A DNA stretch of 64,000 nucleotides from Mesocentrotus franciscanus (lineage: Eukaryota; Echinodermata; Echinoidea; Camarodonta; Strongylocentrotidae), in contig CP137675.1 in NCBI GenBank assembly GCA_037976565.1, forward strand, positions 23,065,326-23,129,325. Direction: 5' to 3'. Below, piece by piece: positions 56,467 through 64,000 of the stretch. Within the stretch, counting starts at the first letter, position 1. The number at the start of each line of letters is the position of its first letter. Position numbers and translations under genes: made by a program. The notes below the pieces were generated by a model. That model ran no database searches, was not told the origin of the DNA, and was given only the letters and a program-made list of their open reading frames with translations.

Positions 56467-56554
56467 TATTGTTTGCTGACGGAGAGCTAGAATGGCATAA
56501 GTTAACATAATTTCAGACATACCTACTGTCTTTCTAGCTCTCAGCAGACAATAT
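56467..56554. mobile_element. Hairpin repeat, GAGCCAGAAGGGCGTTA family, copy 5
   Basis: ATTGTTTGCTGACGGAGAGC (56467) pairs with GCTCTCAGCAGACAATAT (56537-56554). This copy shows the longest arms, about 27 bases, and so helps place the element's true ends. It lies 115 bases from copy 4. Confidence 0.8.
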
Positions 56555-56664
56555 TAGGGATGGAAATTAAATGGGATGTTGCCCCCTCCCCCAAACTCTG
56601 AGAATATCCCCTTATTTCATATGATTTTATTCCATTTGTTTTGCATATTCAGAACATTCAAATT

Positions 56665-56835
56665 TTAGTAGTAGAGGTAGTAGTAGTAGAAGTAGTAATA
56701 GTAGTAGTAGTAGTGGTAGTGGTAGTGGTAGTGGTAGTGGTAGTGGTAGTGGTAGTGGTAGTGGTGGTAGTGGTAGTGGTAGTGGTAGTGGTAGTGGTAG
56801 TGGTAGTGGTAGTGGTAGTAGTAGTAGTAGTAGTG
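56665..56835. repeat. (GTAGTG)n / (TAG)n microsatellite
   Basis: A TAG/GTA block, then about 16 GTAGTG hexamers with one slippage at 56763, then TAG again. Confidence 0.97.
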
Positions 56836-57890
56836 TCATGTTTTTAATAATAAACATTTTAATTAATGTTGCTGTTGTTTTTGCTGTTAATAATATTATT
56901 TTCATATTCAAAGGTACAATGCAATGGGACATTAATAATTATATAATATTGACTGGCCTTGAGGGGTATATAAGAAATATTGACCAAGCTCAGATCATAT
57001 TGCCCCGAGTCGATACACTGCAAACAGTGTGCATTTGGTGTGATTATTACGTCACAATAGAGTGCGCGCAAAGTGCGCAGGTTCTCGTACGCATAATAGA
57101 TGCGCAATGAAAATGACAAAATACGGCGCGGTCAATATGAGACTATATTTTCTCTCGTCTCTACACGCAAAGTCTATACGGGCAGGGAGACCAAGGAAAA
57201 TACAAAGAATATACCCTTCCGTTCCCACTGCTAATGAAAACTAGGGCAATACGGTTTTGTAAATGACCAGCTCAGATGTCTGATACGGGTAATAATTAGT
57301 ATTATTTGCTTCTGTCTTTGTGTTCGTTCATACTTATTTGTCTGTGTCGGTAATATTAACCTCTGCTGTAAATGAATGATGGCACTATCTTTTTGTGACC
57401 TTACCCTTTGTATGTCTCCCCTACCCCCAACCACATATTTTCGTCAAAGAACACAATGGAAATGACAGGTGTCAGAAACATTCACTGTTCCATTAAATTG
57501 GATGCATACCAAACATATTAGAAGCGCAAATTTATGATGGCTTTAACAGAGACTTGCAAGTTATTTTTGTGAAACCAAGTTTCATGTGTCATGTGTGGAA
57601 TGTGATGGGTTGGCTGTTGTTTGTTTGTTTGTTTTCTTTTGCTTTCTTTTTGTGTGTTTATGTTGTTGTTTTTTGTTCATCCCCATAGAATTCTTTTTTT
57701 TTTCTTCTATGTTCTTGGTTGAGAACATTAGGATTGAGAGGGATTGAGTTGCAGACGTAGTGTCAATCACTGGAAGTTTCAGTTTGGGTAAGATTGTTAT
57801 CCATTCTCAGGATGAGATAGAGGTGAATTGCTGTTTTTATCTAATAATCATTTGATTATTATTATTTGTTTATGATTAAATGATTATTAA
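56836..57890. other. Non-coding DNA with a CpG-containing patch
   Basis: 57000-57240 holds TTACGTCA (57048-57055), an exact half of the CRE motif, and GTGCGCGCAAAGTGCGCAGG. 57600-57720 is T-rich with (GTTT)n. No gene is recognised. Confidence 0.4.
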
Positions 57891-57892
57891 CC

Positions 57893-58185
57893 CATATGGA
57901 TAGTAGACGAAATGGGCATTAGACAAACTGGGAATTAGACCGACTGGAAATTAGACTAAATGAGCAATAGACCAAATGGGAAGTAGACTTATTGGAGATT
58001 AGAGCAAATGGAAATTAGACCAAATGACTTCTAGCCTAAATGGTTAATAGACCAAGTGATAAATAGACGAAATGATTATTAGGCCATGTGGATAGTAGAC
58101 GGGCTGGGTGTGGACCATATGGGAATAGACTAATTGGGTAGTAGACGAACTGGTTGTAGACCAAACAGCAATAAACCAGTTGGGG
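57893..58185 (+). repeat. 18-bp minisatellite, about 16 units
   Basis: Units of the type GGGAATTAGACCAAAT (with linker TG/CTG) repeat with 16-18-base spacing. AGAC(C/G)AAATGG and TAGTAGACGAACTGG are frequent variants. There is no consistent reading frame. Confidence 0.9.
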
Positions 58186-58990
58186 AGGGCACAGATGAAT
58201 AGGCTAATGTAATTATACACTGCAGGGTGCGTAATAATTATATGCAGTTTATTTCATGATTATTCAGGGATGGCGATTTGCATCACAGGGTCGACACCCT
58301 TGAGTTTTGGTTGATGATCTTGGAAATTGGATTTAATAATAAGATTGTTAGCTCTGCTTTTCTTGCTTTCGTTTTTACAAGCATTATACTGGTCTACTAG
58401 GGAATGTTTATAGCCTTATATTATTCTCAGTTGTTTTCCTGAATAATTATGTATTATTATCATTCCAATTTTTCATTGTAAAAGTAAAATGTTGTTTTTG
58501 TAATTTGTATGTATTTCATTTTCATACACAAAGTATGTTATTTTTACCAGAGTTCATTTGGAGCTTGCCTGAGCTAAATCCCTCATTGCAACCAGCATAT
58601 TTTCTCACTGGCCTTTGCAGTTCTGCTTACTTTCTTGATATAAGCAAACCATACCCCAGGATGAGTAGTAGTAAAAAAATGATTTATATTGAGTGCTTTA
58701 CAAAGAGACACAGCCAAACATCATCCCGAAAATATATTTGATTGATCGGGTGTATCTCCTGATTTGCATTTGTTAAGGACAATGTGAAAAACAGCATGCT
58801 GTCATCTCATCGGGAAAGCAAACCATCTATTTCTCATTAGAACGGACGCTCATCTAAATTTAAAACACAGGGGTCATATGGGAGTCAGGTAGACAAGGGG
58901 CTGAATATATTTGGCGATGTTCGATGTTCGAGAACAGTCAACGGGTGTATATAGATTGAATATTATTTTGATTTTTCCTCGGTGTTTCAG
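58186..58990. other. AT-rich non-coding DNA
   Basis: No feature recognised. A 78-codon open frame (58505-58741) has no recognisable domain. Confidence 0.5.
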
Positions 58991-58995
58991 ATTTC

Positions 58996-59118
58996 GGAGG
59001 TGTAGAGGTATAGTGGCTCATTCACATGACTCCTAATCCAGGGTTTAATCCCAGCCTGGCACTAATTAGGTCCTTTGGCAAGATATTAATCCATATTTGC
59101 CACTCTCCACTCAGGGGA
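58996..59118 (+). mobile_element. tRNA-derived SINE, 5' half
   Basis: GAGGTGTAGAGGTATAGTGG, then the B-box-like GGGTTTAATCCC (59041-59052), GGCAAGATATTAATCCATAT and CTCTCCACTCAGG. Similarity stops there, so the 3' half is missing. Such a 3' truncation is unusual for a reverse-transcribed element and suggests later deletion. Confidence 0.8.
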
Positions 59119-59784
59119 ACCAGCCCATGTCCTCTTTTAAATCTAATGTTTAAATACACAAATGGTGGTGCCCCCTTAAAAAAAAAATGACCATATAAAT
59201 AGACAACTAATAAATGTTTGTTGTTGCTGTTATGGGGTTATTTTTTAAAGTAGATATACATATGGAGTGGAGTACAATTTAGATGCAATAGAAGTAGAAC
59301 GAGTTCATCACAAACTATTTATATATATATATTATTCAAGGCACTGACATCATGCAATAAATAGAAGTCGTAGGGGAAAAGAGAAGCAACGAAAATCCTG
59401 GAATTCTGCTTCCCTGGGAGTTGGAAGAGTGGTGTATCCCTGGTTATTCTAAGTCCAAACCGTATTAATTCCATGAAATAGCATCATATCTTTATCAGTT
59501 TCAAACCGCGGAATAATTGTGTCTAAATACCAGAATCTAGGGGTTACAGTCCCTGGCAAGCTCTAGAAACTCCCTTCTCTAACCAAGCATAAACTGTCAA
59601 GACAGGGATGCATCCCGCTCAAGATACTTGAAAATGGAGTCTCGTGCAATATTTATCCAGCATTAAATTATACACATAATCCCGGAGACCGATGTACTGC
59701 TACGGTTCACAGGTTTGAGCTACACAAGACTGTCCTGTTCATCTACACAGTGTCAATTATCAGATGAAAATGCACTCACAAGGA

Positions 59785-60120
59785 GAATAATGATGATGAT
59801 ATTGAAAAACAATAATGATAATAATAATGATAGTAATGACAATAATATCAACATTTATGTTGTGCACATATCCATCCCAGGGGAGGCTCAATGAACTACA
59901 AAGTACTATTAGTACTCTGGCTTCAGCCCAGCTGCATTAGGCACTGAAAACATTCAAGGAATAAATTCATATCAGGGACCCATTTACTACACCCGGGTGG
60001 AGAGTGGCAAATGTAGATTAATGTCTTGCTCAAGGACATTAGTCTCGCAGCAGGACTTGAACCATGAACCATGTCATCAACGGTCCGATGACAAATCCAC
60101 TAAACCATGACACCTCTACA
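59785..60120 (-). mobile_element. tRNA-derived SINE with AAT/ATT tail, minus strand
   Basis: From the right, on the minus strand: GAGGTGTCATGGTTTAGTGG, a B-box-like GGTTCAAGTCC, GACATTAATCTACATTTGCC, CTCCACCCGGGTGTAGTAAA, then the 3' body and a (ATT)n-like tail lying at 59787-59840. It is one of the longest copies here. Confidence 0.88.
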
Positions 60121-61240
60121 GTATTGAGATAAATAACAAAACACAGAAAGAATATTCAGTTTTGCCAGAGTGAAAGTTGTTATTTCTTTATTTCTTTATT
60201 GCAACCCAAACTTGAGGTTGGATTTCAAGTCAGAGTAAAAACAAAATGTTGAAAAACATAAAGGAGAGCACACGCCCCAAATAGAAGCCTCTATGCATTA
60301 TTGATGAGACTTTCCAGGTATTCTACAGCTGTCAACAAGCAACAATAGAAAATGATGTGGAGATTTACAAGACACATTTGTGTGGAACAAAAGTGACATG
60401 ATGACCCAGCAGCAAGGATAAGACTATGATAAGCAAAGATAGTAAGATATGTAATTGATTATCTGTATCATAATTTTCTAGGAATTAAAAAAAGAAGAAA
60501 TATATCTGAATTTAAGTAGCTTTAGGAGATCATTTCTTTCATGGAATGGCATCAAAGTACTAGGAACGTATCCTAATGCTTGCGAATGCTATTAATTTGT
60601 TTCCGTTTCTACCCTACGCGGCCCACGTCGGCTTTCTAGCCGCGTGTTTGAAGCGGCTCTGATTCATCATGTGTCAATCCTTTTGATTGCGCCACTGCCT
60701 GAACATTCCCTTGTTGAGGCATTAATCAATACCCACACGATCAATACCTTTCATAGAAATGGACACTGACTATTGATATTGTGTAATGGGATCGACTGCG
60801 GTCATCTCTATTTAGTTTTATCCTTGGTATCGGCCCGCATTCAGAAGGGGGATGACATAATTACTCTGTGGCTCAGCCAAGGGCGATTATGTAATCATAC
60901 CCTCCTGAAGGGGGGTGCATGGGGAGGGCTATTCACATTTCGTCAGCTGATAGCCAGAATTAAGGCAGGGCTTGATAAAAACGCGTCCAGGGCACATCCC
61001 CCTTCCCCCCCCCCCAAATATATAAATCTGACCTACACCCCTCCAAATTCCTTTTTTTAAAGGGGCGCATGCATACAGACCCAGGCAGTGTCAAGACACA
61101 TGAACCCCCTCCCCCAAAAAAAAAACATATATATGTATATAAGTCTGGAACCCCCAGACTTTTACAATTTGAACAAGTGACTCATGAATTGAGACCCTAA
61201 TTAATTTCATCTAGACCCCCTACATGAATAGATTAGTGTG
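60121..61240. other. Non-coding DNA with a non-repetitive core at 60590-60970
   Basis: 60590-60970 is of balanced composition and includes a small hairpin (GGCTTTCTAGCC, 60629-60640), ATTATGTAATCAT (60886-60898) and CAGCTG (60946-60951). 60995-61130 has C and A runs. No exon is supported, so regulatory function is only a possibility. Confidence 0.3.
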
Positions 61241-61245
61241 GAGCC

Positions 61246-61315
61246 CTGCTGCAGAAAGGCATTGCCTTGTATCATTTAATAGTTAGTACCCTTCTGCCTC
61301 TCCATAGATAACTTT
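61246..61315. mobile_element. Hairpin repeat, GAGCCAGAAGGGCGTTA family, decayed copy 6
   Basis: CTGCAGAAAGGCATTGCC faces AGTACCCTTCTGCCTCTC. Both arms have lost several positions, but order and spacing agree with copies 1-5. Confidence 0.5.
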
Positions 61316-62210
61316 TAAGTCCTTTTTGTGGCAGGTAATTTAGCTAGCTAGTATGAACAGATGTTATAACCACATTGTGAGATTGAGACCCTATTTACAT
61401 GTATAGATCCTATCTGCATCTAACTATAGCTCATGATACTATTGCAAGTGTGAACATACCCACTATTCTTATCCAGGCTGCTCACTATAATCCATAATTC
61501 TCTAGTCTTCCGACAAGTCTTAATGTGAACATGTCCATACATACATGTACCCACTTTTACAAGATTGATACTCTGTTCAGCATTATATACACATTTTATC
61601 TTTCTCTGAAATGACAAAGTCAAACAAACTTTTATTGGGAATGTATACCTTGCAGAGGTTGGTTGATTTGTTGAAACAATCAAATTAACTGCAATCGACA
61701 ATGAATATCAATATTAGCAATGAATCATACACCAGTCTCATGAAGAGTTGATATCAATCACAACTTATTTACATTAAAAAAGGGACTGCAAACTTGCGAT
61801 TGATTGGAGGACTTACGATTGATTCAGATCTATCATAACTCTTTATAAGACAGGGCCCGTAATACTTATACATCTTATTTTTCTCTAACATGACTAAATC
61901 TAAGATTATGCTGTCAGTATAAACATGACTTGATCAAGGCTAAGTATATGTTTGAAATAGCATTACAAACTTCAATAAACCTACAAATTGATAATAGCAA
62001 TGGATCATAAGAGTGTTCTTCCCCTTCCATCATAACATGACACATATTATTAAACTCTTTCAGTATAAACTGGACTGTTTTCATATCAAGGCCAATTATA
62101 TTTGTGAAATAAACTAATAGAACAACCATAAACCTACAAATTGATACTAAAATACGATTAAAGATGTTTTTCTTAATATTTTTTATGCCATCCTGGTTTA
62201 ATTGAAATAT
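61316..62210. other. AT-rich non-coding DNA
   Basis: Two loosely similar passages (61640-61730 and 61910-62000, sharing GACTTGATCAAGG-like and CAATGAATCAT/CAATGGATCAT words) hint at an old duplication. Nothing else was seen. Confidence 0.45.
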
Positions 62211-62214
62211 TTAG

Positions 62215-62385
62215 ATAAAGATGATAATAATAATGGTAATGATGATAATGATGGTGATAATGATATTAATCATACTTACAATAATAATAAGAAGAAAATA
62301 ATAATAATAATAATGATAATAAATTTGAAATAACAATTATAATCATTATAATAATAATTGTAATGATAATAATATATTTTTTTTT
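62215..62385. repeat. (GATAAT)/(AAT)n low-complexity DNA
   Basis: Irregular ATR-type repeats, with an AATTATAATCATTATAATAAT palindromic part near 62333-62360. Confidence 0.9.
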
Positions 62386-62647
62386 TAATAGTAAAACACT
62401 CTTGTGTGGCACATATCACAAAAAATATATACCATCCCTATGAGCTCTCAAAGACCAAAATTATCATAAATTTATAATTTCTCTGTTATTGTTCTTTTTT
62501 AAATGAAAAACGATTACGATCTTGTTAAGTTCTAGAATAAACGTATACTTAGTCATTTCTGTGAGACAATTTCGCTCTCTCTTTGGTGATAAATTGCATT
62601 TATGATATCCGTAATTTCATTCAAAGATCTAATTGCATTTATGAATG

Positions 62648-62823
62648 TACATTCAAACCTGTCTTAGAGGCCACCTGTCTATAAAGGCCACCTGTCTAAA
62701 GTGGCCATGTATTTTGTCTCCCTTGAGAAAGAAATGTGAACCTTTCTAATAAGGTCATCTGTCTACGTTGGTTCCCTTCTTCTGTTTCCCTTGGGTGGCC
62801 TCAAGAGACAGGTTTGACTGTAT
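62648..62823 (+). mobile_element. GTCTACAAAGACCAC-family element, diverged copy
   Basis: TTCAAACCTGTCTTAGAGGC at the left and GAGACAGGTTTGACTGTA at the right are inverted ends. The interior reads CACCTGTCTATAAAGGCCAC, with GGCCAC in place of GACCAC throughout, a distinct subfamily. Confidence 0.85.
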
Positions 62824-62989
62824 TTACATGAATATGTTTTAGGTACATTGTAGTAGTAACTCTCTTGAGGATATCTAAACAGGTATGAGTATCAGCAGAG
62901 AACATGAGGTTAATCTCCTGTAGAAGTGCACAATTCGATGTGATTATATGGAAAGTATTGATTCATATTCAATGGAAATAACTTTGGAT

Positions 62990-63330
62990 GAGAATCCATA
63001 CAATCACCTGATAATTACCCTCAAGGTCACATGACCTATCGTTACGGCCCAATCAATCTTCCTGTGATTAACAAAGATTAGATAATGATTTTGATTCCCG
63101 GACCCTGGGGAACCTTTGCCTGAGCATTGTCCACAAAGTTTAGACTGTGCCCATTGAGTAGCGAGGTGGCCTCTTTGACCCGTAGTCTATGTCCGATGGA
63201 ATCCATCTCCTTCATCAATTACTAATGAGGTCCAACAAAGACCCAATCATGGCACGCAGAATAGAGTCAATCAGTTTTAGCTCGGCCCAGGGAAGTGACC
63301 TAGACAGCAGGTAGTCTCATAATTCCTAGG
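62990..63330. promoter_or_regulatory. Non-repetitive segment with nuclear-receptor and TCF-like motifs
   Basis: TCAAGGTCA at 63021-63029 is an exact ERR/SF-1-type half site, and AGGTCACATGACCT (63024-63037) is an inverted pair of AGGTCA half sites spaced by two. AACAAAGA at 63068 and AACAAAGACC near 63234 are TCF/Sox-like. The stretch lacks repeats, unlike its surroundings. Function is inference. Confidence 0.3.
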
Positions 63331-63524
63331 CCTTTATCTCTTTGATTCTCCCTCCCTCTCCCCCACCACTCTCCATACATTTTTCATTCTTCCTTCACAG
63401 GCACTTTCTCCATTATAATTTTCCATCATATTTTCTTAATCTTTTTAAACACAATTTTAAAGTTATTTGAAGATTCTAGTTGTCAGTACTATTGCATAAT
63501 GTTTCTTCCTTTGCTCCAGTACTT

Positions 63525-63955
63525 TATCATATTTTACTTTACTCTACTTTACTTTACTTTATATTACATTATTTCACTTTAAGCTACTTGACCTACCGGT
63601 ACTTGACTTGACTTGACTTTATTTTATTGTAACTTACTTTGACATAACTTAATTTGATTTACTTTATCTTACTTTACTTTATTTCATTTAGTTCACATTA
63701 CTTCACTTTAAGTTATTTTACCTTACCTTCCCTTACTTTATTTTACTTTACTTTACTTTTCTTTTTTGGGTTTTCTTTATGTCACTTCACTTCCAACACA
63801 TTACTTTACTTTATTTTACCTTACCTTACCTTACTTTATTTTACTTTACTTTATTTTACATTTCCTTTCTGTTCTTTTATATTTTGTTTACCTTACCTTA
63901 CCTTACCTTACTTTACTTTGAATTACTTTTCTCCTCTGATACTTGTCAAATTATG
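63525..63955. repeat. (ACTTT)n / (ACCTT)n pentanucleotide repeat
   Basis: TTTAC-type pentamers run for about 400 bases with AC(C/T)TT variants. They give long Tyr/Phe/Leu/Thr frames on the + strand that are repeat products. The tract is interrupted near 63765-63800 and 63855-63885. Confidence 0.92.
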
Positions 63956-64000
63956 CCTTTGTGTGTGTTTAGCCATTATCTTTCATAATTATTAGTAGTA

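Overview
This window looks like animal nuclear DNA, either a gene-poor intergenic stretch or part of a very large intron. No complete protein-coding gene, rRNA gene, CRISPR array or bacterial-type operon could be supported. The organism is most likely a marine invertebrate, and an echinoderm of the sea-urchin kind is my best guess. The inference rests on the mix of tRNA-derived SINEs ending in an AGCGCTATACAAAT-type box with an ATT-rich tail, the GTCTACAAAGACCAC tandem family, many short TTAA-flanked non-autonomous elements, and very long CT/GA and trinucleotide runs. It is not proven from this sequence.

Repeats dominate. At least seven families of short elements end in TTAAAG...CTTTAA and sit on TTAA. 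I count 20 copies or fragments covering roughly 8.1 kb, at about 4.7, 7.4, 14.8, 16.1, 17.3, 19.3, 23.6, 25.8, 27.1, 27.7, 28.9, 30.5, 32.9, 33.2 (nested), 36.7, 37.6, 38.3, 39.1, 50.4 and 54.4 kb. A second group has longer terminal or internal inverted repeats: 6.1, 8.2/35.8, 9.6/43.4, 10.3, 10.9, 12.9/35.1, 31.7, 48.5 and 53.4 kb. tRNA-derived SINEs or their 3' halves lie at 2.4, 5.2, 8.9, 40.4, 44.8, 47.8, 49.3, 52.4, 59.0 and 59.8 kb. One LINE relic with a readable C-terminal tail is at 29.2 kb, and another LINE-like 3' end is at 1.2 kb. No transposase or reverse transcriptase core is present, so every element here would depend on proteins encoded elsewhere.

Tandem repeats include a 70/87-bp array (21.1-21.6 kb), a 118-126-bp purine minisatellite (18.2-18.7 kb), a 50-bp array (28.4-28.7 kb), an 18-bp minisatellite (57.9-58.2 kb), a 15-bp array inside a transposon (6.1-6.3 kb), a cluster of ACCATGGT palindromes (31.3-31.45 kb) and many microsatellites.

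The only plausible coding segment is a 77-bp candidate internal exon on the + strand at 40965-41041, flanked by AG and GT. If real, the surroundings would be introns of a + strand gene. A few less repetitive stretches (3.0-3.2, 36.4-36.5, 45.3-45.8, 55.2-55.5, 60.6-61.0 and 63.0-63.3 kb) have binding-site-like motifs and are candidate cis-regulatory DNA. The most striking patterns are the shared TTAAAG ends across unrelated element interiors, a dated nested insertion, six copies of a 60-90-bp hairpin with a GAGCCAGAAGGGCGTTA arm, and elements whose own stems have grown into tandem arrays.
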